Positions 1 through 13,274 of a stretch of DNA of 64,000 nucleotides are shown piece by piece; the stretch's first letter is position 1; each line of letters starts with the position of its first letter. Below the pieces are notes generated by a model. It worked only from the letters and a program-made list of their open reading frames with translations, was not told the origin of the DNA and searched no databases. Made by a program: the position numbers and the translations under genes. Source of the stretch: Diphasiastrum complanatum (lineage: Eukaryota; Streptophyta; Lycopodiopsida; Lycopodiales; Lycopodiaceae); contig CM055095.1 in assembly GCA_029204225.1 (NCBI GenBank), positions 43,925,184 to 43,989,183 on the forward strand, given 5' to 3'.

Positions 1-420
1 ACTAGTAGGGTTTGCATTTTGGTGGGAAATCCAAGTGGCCAAATAGGGTTTGGAACTGTTATAAAAGGATGTAGCTCATGGAGAGACACATCTTCTCTCT
101 TATCTATCTCATTTCATGCTTATACATGGTTCTCTTGGGTTCTACTATCCATTGGTGCACTATACTTGTGATTGCATGCAATTCTATTTGTATAATGATC
201 TATATTTTTTATTTTTGGATTCACATGTGTGAAATATAGTAGTACTTTATCTTTTGATTCATATTTGATCAACTTCTATTAGAGTTTGCATCTCATTTTG
301 TGTGTAGATGCTAATTTTTCTACATTGGTGACATTGGTAGAGTAGCTTCTTTTGTAACCCAAAATCTTTTTGTGGATTGGATCATCATTCATCTAAAATC
401 CTTCACATGGTATCAGAGCT
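1..420 (+). mobile_element. Ty1/copia LTR 3' part with primer-binding site
   Basis: The segment ends with TGGTATCAGAGCT at 408-420, the usual plant copia primer-binding site complementary to initiator methionine tRNA. The AT-rich stretch before it would be the 3' part of a 5' LTR. The LTR start lies outside the window or is not recognisable. No gag ORF follows; the next recognisable retroelement sequence on this strand is an RNase H fragment near 727, so gag and most of pol appear deleted. The primer-binding site is seen directly; LTR extent is inferred. Confidence 0.6.
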
Positions 421-726
421 TGTGTTTCAAGTTATGAAAGATGAAATCATATCTATCAATGATTTGGTAAAGATATCAAGGCCAGAGCATGCTAGAGAGG
501 ATTCTACACCAAAATCGAGTTTTTTGCTTTTGTGGATTGGATCTTTTGTAGATAAAAACCCTATATAGGCTCATAAACTTGATCAATTCCGATTTTTGAT
601 TTCACATACTGGATTTGGCCGATTTTTGAATCATTGGATCAGCCTAAGTGGTGGCTAATAGATTGCATATCAAATTTTCAGCATTTGCATGTAGATTTGG
701 AATAATCAACTTTTTGTGATTTTGGT

Positions 727-838
727 TAAATCAATATATGCAAGGTCCTTTGATGCATCATTGGAAAAGTGCCAAGATAGTGCTTAGATATGTCTCTTCT
801 ACTAGATTTTTTGGCATTCTCTATCAAGGATCTAATCA
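727..838 (+). pseudogene. Ty1/copia RT/RNase H fragment
   Basis: About 37 codons read through YMQGPLMHHWKSAKIVLRY and FFGILYQGS. This matches the conserved linker between copia reverse transcriptase and RNase H (YMQ.P...HWK.AKR.LRY...T...G.LY). It is in frame but stops at the junction with minus-strand integrase sequence at about 832. It probably belongs to the same plus-strand remnant as the primer-binding site at 408, after a large internal deletion. It is closely similar to the corresponding part of the minus-strand element at 6020-9154. Confidence 0.65.
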
Positions 839-1228
839 TAAAAGGCCTTGAACTTGGTAGATATGTACTCACCACCATATTCACTCCTTAAGCACTTGAT
901 CTTTGTGGAAAATTGGTTCTCCCTTGGATTCTTGAACTTGATAAAGACATCATACACTTCATCCTTGCTCTTTAGTAGATAGATCCAACAAAATCTACTA
1001 AAATAATCAATGAAAGTTACATACATCTTAGCTCCACTATTGTGATGACTTGGCCATGAATGAGTGACATAATGAACCTCCAATAACTTCATTTCCATCA
1101 GCAAAACTAGCCAAGAATTCTAGTACCACTCCAACAATCAGACATTGCAAGACAATGTAGCTAGTTTGTCCATATCTTGACAATTTGCACACATCCACAT
1201 GAAATAACTCAAACATGAGATAGAACAA
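832..1228 (-). pseudogene. Ty1/copia integrase fragment
   Basis: The minus strand encodes a degenerate piece of a copia integrase core: YVTFIDYFSRFCWIYLLKSK, then KIKCLRSEYGGEYIS, containing the second catalytic Asp-type region (RSD.GGEY, here RSEYGGEY). Upstream, in another frame, is a weak GAG-pre-integrase-like stretch. It is broken on both sides and abuts an oppositely oriented RNase H fragment at about 832. It is a dead fragment. Confidence 0.65.
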
Positions 1229-2289
1229 GTAAAGTAAAGTTGAACAACACTTCCTTGCTATTCCTTTGATCTTGAGTCTTCAAACACCTGCAAAAACAAA
1301 TCCATAACATCTTTGCCAAATAACCTTCTTTTGATGCTCTTGACTAGCTCCAAATTGCCACCTTTTGTGTTGTTGAAGCCCTTTGAGACAAGCCTCTTGA
1401 TCTTCCTCTTGACCATCAAAGTCATTGAATAAACTTTTTTTTTTTCAGATCCATTACTTGATTTTCCAGCATGAAAACCATGAGAACCAATATCCACTTG
1501 CATAGCATCACCTACACAAGAAGATTCTCCAAAACATGTGAGTAAAGCAAAGTGTGTCACTTCCACTTGCTTACCTTTCTCTTGATATCTTTAGACTGTT
1601 CTCGACTGCACCAATATATCTGATCGTATAGTCTGGTAATATTTTTTATCTGAGTGAAAGTAATCTAAGACATATTTTTCTTATTGCATGCTACATAAAT
1701 GTTACATGTTATGACTTTGTTTTTTCTTTTGTAACACTGTAGCTATGGCCTTGTGCCAAGTTCAATACTCCATTGCAAGAGCTTGGTGTTATGCAATTCC
1801 TTCTATAGAGTTATCTGCTTTAATTTTTCATTTTTTCTCTTATTTCAAGTTTTGTCTTGTCAACTATGTCGTTTGTTGCTGCCTATTTGTTTGTTCTATT
1901 GTCATATGGTTTGGTGTGTTTTCTTTTAAATCAGAACTATAGGTGATATTTCATTGACAATTCTATTTCGGTCCAACCTCTACAATTGCAGTATCACAAG
2001 GATTGTCATTTGTATCCACTTCAACAGCTTACACAAATGACTACAACAACACTCAACTAGGAAAAGAAGTAGTCCATGCACTTCATCGACAATGTTCTAT
2101 TTTGAAACAAATGGAACACATTATAGGACTGCATTTGTGATCCAACAAAAATATCCATCTTCCCAACAAGATGGAATATTCGTGACAACACCACCACCAC
2201 CAATATCAATAAGTAGTTGGTTTTACTTAAGCGATACAATATCCACGCTTTTCCAATTGCCTCACCATCACTCTGATTGAGTGATGGCT
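1229..2289. other. no gene recognised (AT-rich, transposon-flanked)
   Basis: This stretch lies between two copia integrase fragments. Only short chance ORFs are present and none has a recognisable domain. It may be eroded retroelement sequence, but I see no motif to prove that. Confidence 0.5.
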
Positions 2290-2691
2290 TACCTGTCCAC
2301 ACCTCATAAAGTGTCTTTTCATTCAGGGCCTCTAAAATGGATCGTTTTTAAAGGTAGGCTGCTGTAGTAATGGCTTCTGCCCAGAACTTCTTTGGAAGAG
2401 ATGCATGGGCCAACATGCTCCAATGAGTGATTGAGTCTTCCATTTAGCTACGCCATTGGACTGAGGTGAGCTTGTTGTAAAATATTGTTGTATTTCGGTT
2501 GCCTTGTAGAAGTCTTTGAATTTGTTGGAGATAAATACTCCCCCTGCATCAGAGCGTAGAGCTTTGATTCTTCTCTGGGTTGATTTTTCTAATGATGCTT
2601 TGAACTGCATGAAGAATTTGAGAGTATTGGATTTGTCCTTCAAGAAATATGTTGTAGTCCTCTGAGAGAAGTCATCAATAATAGTCAACAA
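2290..2691 (-). pseudogene. Ty1/copia integrase fragment (second family)
   Basis: Minus-strand coding shows LTIIDDFSQRTTTYFLKDKS, then RIKALRSDAGGVFISNKF and TSSPQSNGVAKWKTQSLI, the D and D/E region of a copia integrase core (consensus ALRSD.GGEF and .PQQNGVAERKNR). The catalytic Glu context is decayed (NGVAKWK for NGVAERK). A weak continuation ending EVWTGKPS reaches about 2290. It directly follows the truncated end of the neighbouring copia element at 2765 but is a different sequence, so a nested or joined fragment is likely. Confidence 0.7.
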
Positions 2692-2764
2692 ATAGACAGC
2701 TCCTCCTGTGGAAATAGTCTACATAGGCCCACAAATGTCCATGTCTACAAGATCTAGCAAATTT

Positions 2765-5457
2765 CTAGAAGTACATTATGGACCTTATGAATCCATTTGC
2801 AAGTGGCTTCTTACCATCAGGTAGCTCAACCACGTTCCACGTCCTATTTTTTGATATGGCCTCCATTTCTGTTTCCATAGTTGCACGCCACTCCTTGTGC
2901 TCCTTTGCTTCATCAAACATTTCTGGCTCTTGTGCTTTTAGTACGGAACCTATTAGGGCTAGATTCATCTCTAACCTTGTAGGAGGTTTCTGATTCCAGC
3001 TTGACCTTCTAAGCTCTCCCTGATCACTAGATTCGAGAGTATCCCCCTTCTTAGCATCACAGACTAATAAGTACCACTTAGGTACTCTCTTAGGGATTTT
3101 AGCATCAAACTTACCTTTGTCCGTTGGATCTTCCACATCAAAATCCACTTCCTTTTTGACATGTACTTTCGCTCCCTCATCAAAGATTCAGTGATGACTT
3201 CAGATTGTTTACCTTGACCCATCTCGTCAAATGTAGCATCCCTATAAATCACAAGCTTCTGTGCCTTTGTGTCATACAACCTGTATGCCTTGGCCTTCCA
3301 AGGAAAATACACTTTATAGCTTTTGCATCCAATTTTCTTCGTTTCTCATCAGGAATATGAGCATAAACATCACAACCAAATACTCTCAAATGAGAAATAT
3401 TAGGTTTCTTTCCAGTAAAAGCTTCATGAGGTGTCTTACCTTCCACAAATTTTGTAGGACACCGATTTAGGATGTGCATAGCTGTGCTTCAAGCTTCTAC
3501 CCAAAAAGTGTTTGGCAAACACTTACTTTTGAGCATTGCCCTTGCCATCTCAACAATGGATCTATTCTTTCGTTCTGCAACTTCGTTTTGCTGTGGTGAA
3601 TAAGGTGCTGTAGTCTGCCTCTTGATCCCTTGATCTTTGCAAAAATCAGTAAATTCTATCAGAAAATACTCACCACCTCCATCAGATCTCAAAGTCTTGA
3701 TGCAGCATCATGTTTGCTTTTCAACTAATGCCTTGAATTTCCTGAACTTACCAAAAGCATTTGATTTCTTGCTTATGAAATAAATCCAAATGCATATGCT
3801 ATGATCATCAATGAAGGTAATAAAGTAATAGCATCCACTAAGAGATCTAGTTTGCATTGGTCCACATAAATCACTATGGACAGGATCTAGAATGCCACTG
3901 GCTCTCTTTTGGAAAACCTCTCCCTGTGTTGTTTTCTCAAAATACAACCTTTATAGATTTTTCCTTCAAAAGAAATATTAGGCAATCCATAGCTTGAGTA
4001 AAAGATCCCACATTCAATTTGTAGAGTCAGTTCCCGTTGACTCTGGATCCTATAGCAATCACGTTGTAGTGATTTTTTATGTCCTTGACAAGACATTTGT
4101 CGCTATTAAACTCAACCTTGAGTTGTTGATCAGCCATCATCCCAACTGATAATAAATTGTTGGCTAAACCAGGAACATATTGCACATTGTTTATTCACTT
4201 CATCATCCCGTTGGCTAGCTTCATTGGTACCACTCCAAATCCTTTCACAAGTAGCAATTGGCCATCAGCTTGTCCAACTTCATCGCCATTGTGGATTTTT
4301 TTGAATTCCAAAAACCACTCCTTCCTCGAAGTCATGTGCTTGGACACTCCACTGTCGATGTACCAGGTATCCTTGGCTTCGTCACTTGTCATTATCGCCG
4401 TAATGAACAAGTTTGAGCTTTCACATGTATCATCTTCATATTGATCATCATTGTATTGATGTTGATCAACATAGTTGTCTTCATAATGATCATCACCAAA
4501 TTGTTGTTGATCAGCATAATTGTCCACTTGCCATTTGCCTTTTCTTTGTGCTATCTCCTTTTGTTTCTTGAAGCATTCATGCTCCCAATGGCCAGGTTTA
4601 TTGCAGTACCTACAATTTTCAAGTTTATTTTGCTTGGAATAGCCGCGTCCTTGACCTCGGCCTTGATTCCAATTCCCTCAATTCAGACTATCATTGGCTT
4701 GCTCATGAAATTGTTGAAATGATTTTCGGCTTGAGTTTCCTCCTCTCAATTGATACCTTCCACGACCAAATCTTCCGCCTTGTCCTCTAATTGGATGAGC
4801 TTGATCATAGCCCATGTTACGATGATTCAAGTTCTCTTGACATTGCTCTTTCTGCAAAAGCAATCCACCTAGTTCTTCATAGGTTGGAAGGTTCTCTCTT
4901 GTGGCTATACTCGTCACAAACATCTGATGTGACTCATTCAGACTATTCAATATCAGCTGCACAATCTCATGATCCTGTACTCGCTCTCCAACTGTTGCTA
5001 ATTGGTCACGAATCTCTTTGATCTTTTGTAGGTGATCTACAATAGTTGCACCATTATCCGTCCACAACGTATGCTACTTCGTCTCCAAAAATAGTATCCG
5101 AGATGTGTTTGTCGTTTCAAAAAATGCCTTCAATGTATCCCATGCTTCTTTCGGTTCTTTCGAATCCGAAATGTAGGGAATAATTGCATCTCTGACTGAC
5201 AAATTGATGGCATTTTGTGCTTTCTGTTTCCTCCTGTCAAATGCACGTTCTTCTTCTTCAATCACTGGCCTTGTTTCTTCATTTGTCACGATCTCCCAAA
5301 GCTCCTTTTCCATTAGAATATTCTTCAGTTTGAATTTCCAAACTGCATAGTTGTCGTCTCCTTCCAATTTGCTTGACTCATTGAGGACGCTCTCGCTTAG
5401 AGTTGCCATAACTGCAAAAAGACTACAAAAATAAAAAATTTGCTGCAAAATTGACAA
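2765..5457 (-). mobile_element. Ty1/copia element, gag to start of RT, truncated
   Basis: Read right to left on the minus strand. Gag starts about 5409 (MATLSESVLNES) with the UBN2-type segment NYAVWKFKLKNIL. A second gag block at 4678-5067 is followed by a CCHC knuckle (CRYCNKPGHWEHEC, about 4600) and the protease region DTWYIDSGVSKHM near 4370. Integrase occupies about 3249-3947 with FITFIDDHS, MRSDGGGEYF and SPQQNEVAERKNRS. The pol link region ends in the first residues of reverse transcriptase (RTWNVVELPDGKKPL) at 2765. RT/RNase H and both LTRs are missing. At least five frame changes show it is dead. Confidence 0.85.
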
Positions 5458-6019
5458 ATGATGTCTCTAACCACTTTCCAATCCGAGCTATGGATTGAAA
5501 GTTATGCCAAATTGAAGATTTTAGTCTTAAAATGGTCACAGCTGCCCTCAAGTCTAAAAAATGGCAATTATTGCCCAACTGCCATTTTTGGAAAAAAATT
5601 TCATCACACACAGATCTCCGATTCTAGAGATGTTTATATCAGCACGTAGCCCTTTGTACCAGCATAGCTCTTATCTAATCAGATCCCAAAAACAGTCCCT
5701 CCACCTAGGTCAGATTATCACTCTGTTTTCTGCTTACCTACAAAAAAACACAGTGGACAGAGCCCTTAGAAAGAATGGGCCAATCCCAAAGACTAGGACA
5801 CCTGTGGGACCCTTCAATTTGAAGTGAAATTTGAAGAACATTTTCTTCAACTGATCTGAGCCGTTGATCTGGGACTCATGGTGGACGGTCCAGATTGATC
5901 TGACTTTTCCTTACGTCACGTGGCAATCTGCTATTGGTGCGCTTTCTCTCCTTTGTTGCTAGAAAGGCACTTCAATATACTGAGAATTTTTAAGAACACT
6001 GGGCACGCGGACCTACGTT
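5458..6019. other. probable untranslated leader of copia element; no gene
   Basis: No coding signal is seen. On the minus strand this lies just upstream of the gag start of the copia element at 2765-5457, so it is probably its leader, joined at about 5940-6035 to the broken RNase H end of the next copia element. I could not find a minus-strand primer-binding site (TGGTATCAGAGC) here. Confidence 0.4.
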
Positions 6020-9000
6020 TCACAAGTTTCTGGCCACGTTTCTTGTTGTAGTGGTGAGAGCTTTGTACTCGGCCTCGGTTGAAGACAGTTTGATGGTTTC
6101 TTGTTTCTTTGACAACCAAGAAACTACTGCTCCACCAATGAATGTTGCATAGGCACTTGTGGACTTCCTATCTCTTTTGTCACCTACAAAATCCGAGTCA
6201 CTAAAGGCATGCAAATCAATGACATCTCCTCTATAAAGAATTCCATGATCTAGAGTACCCGAGATGTATCTCAAGATCCTTTTAGCACTTTTCCAATGTA
6301 TCATTAATGGATCTTGCATATATTGACTTAGCCTACACACACTAAAGCATAGATTAGGCCTATAAAGAGTGATGTCCATACAAGATGCTTCATCACTTTT
6401 ATTGAGCACTTTTACAGCTTGCTCCATTGGTGTTTCTACATGCTTGCATCTTGAATCTATTGAGAAAACTTTGAGCATACTTAGACTGACTAATGAAGAT
6501 GAAATCTGAATCTCTAAGTACTTCTATGCCCAATATAAGTGAAATTTACCAAGATCTACCATCTTAAATTCTAGAGATAGATTTTTCTTGGTTCTCTCAA
6601 TACCATCAATGTTATCACCACTAAGAATGACGTCATCTACATAAATAAATAAAAGTACAATGCCATTTACATCATACACTATGTTCAAAATTGGATCATA
6701 TTCACTTTGAGTGAATCCAATAGAAACTAAGAAATCATGAAGTCTTGAATTCCAAGACCTTGATGCTTGCTTCAAACCATATAAGCACCTTCGAAGATGA
6801 CATACTTTACCCTCCATCCCGAACTTGATAAAGCCTTGGGGCTGCTCCATGAAGATGTCTTCTTCCAAATAACCATTTAAGAATGCATTAGAGACATCCA
6901 TCTGGGGCAAAATGTTAAGCAAGTGCAAGAAGTAACCTTATTGTGACCATCTTGGCCACAGGTGCAAAGGTTTCTTCATAATCTATGCCCTTTGCTTGAG
7001 CATATCCTTGGCAACTAACCTTGCCTTGTGTTTGCTTAAACTTCCATCCATATTGAGTTTTAGCTTAAAAACCCACTTACATCCAATCACATTCTTAAGA
7101 GGTCTATCAACAATGATCCATGTGCCATTCTCCATCAAAGCATTGTATTCATCTAACATAGCTTGAAACCATTCCTTTGAGCTCAATGCATCTTCTACTC
7201 ATGAAGGTTCTTCAAAACTTGAAATGCGTGCAAAGGATGAAGATGGATTACCCTCGGCTTGCTTGCTCCTTGTCTTGGTATGTGAGCCTCAATAGCTCCA
7301 TTATTACCGTTGATGATCTTCTTGGAGTGATTGATTCACTTGGATCTAGCTCCTCCTCAAGATCTAGATCATCTCGATCCTCGGCCAACTCCCTCTTGAT
7401 AAGTGATTTGATTGAGCCATCAATAAGTTTATGCATATTATCCTCATAAAAAATGATATCTCTAGAAACTACAAACTTGTTTGAAGATGGAATGTATACC
7501 TTATATCCCTTGCTTGTCCCGAGCATGATACCTTTGATTGATGATGGATCTTCCTTGGTCCTTGTCTCCAAAGGTGTATGCACATAACAAATGCATCCAA
7601 ACACCCTTAAGTCCTTGATATTTGGCTTCCTCCCATACAATACTTCAAATGGTGTTTTGCCTTCAATAGAGCTACATGGAACTCTATTCATCAAATGGTT
7701 AGCACAAGTGAGGGCTTCTCCCCAAAAGGCTTTAGAACATTCACATAATGTCCTATTCCTCCTCTCAGCTACCCCATTTTGTTTAGGGGTGTAGGGACAA
7801 GACAATTCTTTTTTAATCCCTTCTTGATCGCAAAAATCCTTAAATGCATTGGAGATATATTCTCCACCATTATCACTAAAGTCTTGATATTGTGATCATG
7901 ATGCTTTTCAACAAATGCTTTGAACTTAAGAAAATTTTCAAATACTTGTGCTTTAGATGAAAGTAAGAATACCCAACAACACCTTGAGTAGTCATCTATG
8001 AATGTAACAAACATGGTGGTGCCTCCATTGGACATTGTACTTGAAAAGTGTACATTCGAGTGGATCAACTCAAGTTGATGAGTTGTCTTTGTGATGGAAC
8101 TTGAGAAGGGCTTCTTATGTGCTTTTGAGAGAGCACATGCTTCACACACTTTCTCTTCTTTTGCCAAGGATCTTGGAAGTCCTGAGGCAAGCTCCTCCTT
8201 GCATATGGCCTCCATGGAATTTGAGTTGATGTGGCCAAGTCTCTTGTGCCATAGAACATGGTTGGATAGCTTGTTCTCTTCGGCTAGCATCACAACATTA
8301 GTATCCACATAGGCATCTAGCTTGAACAATCTTCCAAACCTTATGCCTCTAGCAATGATCTTGCCGTCCTTCAGTGATGTTACATGCATTTGTGGTGAAC
8401 TCCACAATAAAACCATTGTCAAAGCAATTGTTCTACACTAAGCAGGTTCTTAGTGATACTAGGAATGTAAAGTACTCCATCAATCTTGATCTTCCTTGAA
8501 GATCCCAAGCATAAAGGTATGGGTTCTATGCCTTCTAGCTTACAAGCATAATCATTTGCTGTAAAAATTGACTTGATAGGTCCATCATAGGTAGATAGGG
8601 TTAAAAAATATTTCATTTTACTTGTCATGTGGGAGCTAGCCCCCTATCTATCCACCAAGGGTCTTCACCTCTTATGCTTGAAGATGAGAAACTTGACATC
8701 ATGAGTGAATCTTCATGAGAGCTCTCATCTTCCTCTTGGCCCAAGTTTGCTTGACTTTGAGCTTGCTTCTTCTTGAAGCACTTCGAGGCATAGTGCCCCA
8801 TCTTGTTACAAAAGTAGCACTTGATCTTTGACTTATCCTTCTTTGGCTTGCTCGAGCTTGGACTTGAAGATCCTTCTTGATCTTCCCCTTTGACTTGGTT
8901 CTTCTTGAATGAAGCACCTTTACCTTTGGATTTTCTCTTTCTCTTGGTGAAAAGAGCCTTGTCATCTCCATCATTGAGGGAGAGCTTGTCCATCCTTGAC

Positions 9001-9154
9001 TTGATGTGAGTTCTCCTACTCTCCTCGGCCATGAGACTATATCCATTAGATCTTGTAAAATAAGAATTGAATTCATTCTTAGCTTCCAAATTGAATAATT
9101 AGAAGCATTCAATCTATCATGCGAATCCAAAAGATATGCATTCATTGAAGCCAT
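6020..9154 (-). mobile_element. Ty1/copia element, gag through RNase H, degenerate
   Basis: This is the most complete copia copy here. Minus-strand order: gag N-terminus at 9154 (SNYSIWKLRMNSILILQDLM); zinc knuckle CYFCNKMGHYASKC near 8800; protease/linker 8419-8628; GAG-pre-integrase and integrase 7248-8422 (LWHKRLGHIN, FVTFIDDYSRCCW, SCPYTPKQNGVAERRNRTL). Reverse transcriptase is at 6524-7186 (MDVSNAFLNGYLEEDIFMEQ, CLYGLKQASRSW, YVDDVILSG). RNase H is at 6020-6478 (AFSDSDFVGDKRDRKSTSAY, LSSTEAEYKAL). Gag is internally deleted near 9035: the codons after QDLMDIV run straight into the pre-knuckle segment. Frameshifts occur between domains. LTRs not recognised. Confidence 0.9.
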
Positions 9155-9599
9155 CTTTCTCTAAACAAGAATTTGACCACGAGGAATGGATGCAAAATAG
9201 AAATGATTGAAATACTAGCAATCCCACTATCTAGGGACTTGAGAAAGCTCAAAACTTGACCTCTCAATAAGATCCTACTTGATCTTAAGCCAAATCAAAT
9301 ATATTAATGTTAACAAGAACGGACACTAGCTTGAATTTGCATAAAAATTGGATCTAGAATTGCCTCCTCCTTGATCTCAACTTCACAAGGATATTGAATT
9401 CACCTAACCTAAACCAAAAGGAATAAAATGCACATAAATGCCTCTTCAAATCATTCCTACAAGATCAGGTTGAATCATAATGCAATAATCAATCCAAACT
9501 ATCACAAATCAAGCAAAAATTGAACACAATCTTGACTAGAATTGCATTCACTTGATGAGCACTTGTCAAAATCTCTGGGCTGACCCCATAATTGACTTT
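9155..9599. other. no gene; likely copia leader
   Basis: AT-rich and non-coding, immediately upstream on the minus strand of the gag start at 9154. It probably contains the leader of that element and the breakpoint of the copia element beginning at 9600. No LTR ends or primer-binding site recognised. Confidence 0.4.
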
Positions 9600-12094
9600 C
9601 TAAGATCTCAATAAGTCTAAGAACGACCTATAAAAGTACCAAAAGTATGAGAGCCTCTTGGGCTCGGATCTCTCTCTCATGGATATTCTTGGTGAGAATA
9701 CATGAGGATGCTCCTCCTCAAACCCAGGCCCCATCACATCTTGATTGTCATCAATAGAGATAATAGAAGATGCATCATGAGATGCCTTGATCTCGGCCCC
9801 ATCCAAGGTAATCTCTTGGTCTTCATGAAAAGTGACATCTCTACTTTCAATAAATCTGGAAGTAGAGAGTATGTAGACTCTATAAGCCTTTTTGGTAGAT
9901 GAATATCCTACCATAACTCCTTTGTTTGAGCTAGAGTCACTTTATAGTCTCCAAAGGAATATGAGCAAAGCAAACACATCCAAAGATTCTAAAATGATCA
10001 ACCTTAGGCTTCTCTTTATGTAACATCTCATAAGGTGTCTTTCCTCCAAGTGCAAGTGAGAGAGTCTATTGCATGGATAATTGGCACAATTGGTGGCCTC
10101 TCCTAAAAAATCCTTAGGCAAGGATGCTTCAATTTTTAGAATTTTTGGCACACTCACATAAAGCTCTATTCTTTCTCTCGGCCATCCCATTTTGAGAAGG
10201 GGAATAGGCACAAGAGAATTCTCTTTTGATTCTTTCTTGCTCACAAAAATCATGAAACTTGTTGGAGATGTACTCTCCACCACCATCACATCTCAAAGCT
10301 TTGATCTTGAAAGAGTATTGCTTTTCAACAATAGCTTTGAATTTGAGGAAATAATCAAACACCATAGATTTTGAAGATAGAAGATAAAACTATGTAAATC
10401 TTGTGTAGTCATCAATAAAGATAACAAAACAAGTGGCTCCTCCCTTGCTTTTCATGATGAGGAATGCACATCCGAGTGCACCAACTCCAAAGGATGTGAA
10501 GTCTTGATAAAAGATCTTGGATATGGCTTCTTATGTGACTTGGCAATAGCACATGCTTCACATGGCTTGATCTACTTGGATAGTGTCCTTGGCAAGCCAA
10601 TTGCTTTGACTTCTTTGACCATAGAATACATAGATTTGAAGTTGGGGTGGCCCAATCTTCTGTGCCATAAGTCTTCTTTGGAAAGATTGGTCACATATGC
10701 AATATCACAAGAGTTTGCACTCTCTCTTGGATCCAATTTGTAGATGCCTCCAAATCGAGATCCACATGCAATAATCTCATCTTCTTTCTTGATTACACAA
10801 GTGTCAATATGAAATTTGACATCAAGGCCATTATCAAGCAATTGGCCAACACATATAAGATTCTTAGTGAGCTTTGGAACAAAGAGCACATTATTGAGAG
10901 ACAAAACTTTGGAAGATGCAACTTTCAAGGGAATACTCCCTACTCCTTCAATCTTGCATTCACAATCATTTGCAATGTATATAGATTTCTTGACTCCTTC
11001 ATAAGGCATAAGAGTAGAGAAGAAATCCTTGGAGCTACACATATGAGAGGAAGATCCACTATCAATATACCACATACCATCCTTTTTGAAAGGAGAAGAA
11101 GAGAAGCTTGATACCATAAGAGAGCCTTCTCCATCACTTGCAATTGCATCACTTTCTCTCTCATTAGAGATGTTGGCTTGCTTGAATTGGTTCTTCTTCT
11201 TGGAGCAATTTGTGGCATAATGGCCCTTCTTGCCACAAAAGAAGCACTTGATCTTCTTTTTCTTCAATTTTGATGTAGAAGCTTGAGGGGAATTCTCCTC
11301 CTCTCCATCTTTGTCCTTGTCTTTATCTTTTTCCTTGTTGAAGAATTGTTGGTGTTGACAATTGCTCCTCCCTTTGTGATTGTCCTTGACAAATAAAGCT
11401 TTTCCATCTCCATCATGATTGATTGAGAGTTTGTCCATCCTCATGAGCTTGTTTTCTTGTCTACACTCTTCAGCAATAAGTACACCTTGTAAAGCCTCTA
11501 AACTTGGTAGCTCTTCTTTGATGGCATATGATTGGACAAGATTATCAAATTTATCTCTCAATCCATTGAGGATGACTTGCACTAGCTCACTTTGATTGAT
11601 GTGGTCTCCAATGCATGCAAGCTCTCTATGGAGGTCTTTGACTCTCAATATATTATTGGAAGCACTCTCATCACTCCTTTGGCAACTTTGGAAGATTTGG
11701 TTACTTAGAGAGTGAGGAGCCTAGAGGTAATCTTGGCCTCATAAATGGCTTTGAGTGTGTCCCAGGCCTCCATGGTCGAGGTGCAAGCACCAATTTGTCT
11801 CAAAAATTCATTAGAGACATTCACCTTGATATAGTGAAGAGCCATTCTAGCTCTTTTCTTGTACCTTTGGACTTCTTGAAGAACTTGAGGCTCCTCCTCA
11901 AGTCCAAGGACAATATCCATTACATCTTGGAGGATCAAAATCAACTCCATCCTTACCTTCCAAATAGAGTAATTGGAGGTAGTTAATCTCTCATTTGATT
12001 CCAAGAGGAAGGATCCCATGGAAGCCATAAAAAGTTGAGAAGATGTCTTGTAATGGACTACAAAGTTTTGTTTCTCTCTCAATAATGCATTCAA
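9600..12094 (-). mobile_element. Ty1/copia element, gag to integrase, truncated
   Basis: Minus strand, right to left: gag from about 12021 (MASMGSFLLESNERL, SNYSIWKVRMELILILQDVM), continuing 10572-11648 through the UBN2-type block (NGLRDKFDNLVQSY). Then the knuckle CFFCGKKGHYATNC near 11215, protease DGMWYIDSGSSSHM near 11060 and the GAG-pre-integrase motif LWHRRLGHPNFKSM. Integrase pieces follow at 9942-10365 (ALRCDGGGEYISNKFHDFC, YSPSQNGMAERKNRALCEC). The 9600-9914 block is the linker before RT (MVGYSSTKKAYRVYI). RT and RNase H are absent. It is the same family as 6020-9154 but retains the gag middle that the other lost. Confidence 0.88.
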
Positions 12095-13192
12095 TAAAGG
12101 TGTGCTACCAACTCCAATATGAGATCTTGCAACTTAATGTGAGATAAGGCATGCATAGGCGTGCATGCACACACATTTAAGCTCTTGGTTAGATGAATTT
12201 CTTGTGTGGTTTTTTTTTCATTTATGAGTTTATTACCTTTGATTATCATTATAAGGAACAAATGCTAACTGACAATTACCACCTAAAAAAGCATCCAACA
12301 TGGATATCATATGGGGGTACATCTACAAAGGCAAGTGTCTTTTCTTAAGCTCTTAGTTAATGTTGCACTCAAAATTTTGAAATGAAACTCACTTTTCTTG
12401 TTACAACATACCAACATTGTTTAATTTTGACCTCAAACAAACTCATGAGAATAGTGAGCACTCATATCATTTGCTTATATTCTTTTTCATCTATGTTTGT
12501 GTTTTCTTTGAGTGCTCTCTTTTATAGACTTTTCAAAACTTTTTTGAACATCAAAATCCATGAATATAATGAATTTTGAGGAATTGAAAAGGAAAAAAAG
12601 TTCAACAACATATCAATTTGAATAATCATCATAAAATTACAAATACATGAGATGACATACCTGGTGTTTTAGTGTTTTTCATCACATTTCCTTTGATTTA
12701 AATGCAATTAACTAAAATATGAAACCAATAAAGACAAATTTACAATTGCATAAAGTTAGTGATAATATACTTGATCAATTCACATAAAAGCTATTAACAA
12801 AACCAAAAAGGCACACCTCACCGACCAGTCTTTAGGGTTCATCTTTAATCCTAGTTTATGCCTAGGGGACAAATTCTTAACAACCATTTGAATGTAGCAT
12901 GTCATTTATCAATTTCTTATAATAGTTCAAAATATGAAGCTTTTGATATATTTGAGAACCAACAATGCTCCTGAATGCCATAGATTCAAGATTCATGTGA
13001 AAAAAGGCCCATGAGAATGAATAATAAGAAAAAGTTAGAGCAAGGATGGAAGCATAGATTTTAGTGGCTTGATTTTGCATATTTTTTGAACTGTTCTTTA
13101 AGGTTGTCATTTTGATACATTAGAGCTTTGGTACTTGAAGGCATCAAAAGAATTCCCCATATGCATGAATTTTTTTTGTGTTGCTTTAGACA

Positions 13193-13274
13193 TGTCTTAA
13201 ACACCAACATATGGAAATATATGATTATTGAAGTGTCTTAAACACCAACATATGGACATATACGATTATTGAAG
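13193..13274. repeat. two-unit tandem repeat, 41-bp period
   Basis: Two adjacent units (13193-13233 and 13234-13274), each starting TGTCTTAAACACCAACATAT, differ at only a few positions. It looks like a simple local duplication in the ATM 3' flank. Confidence 0.85.
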
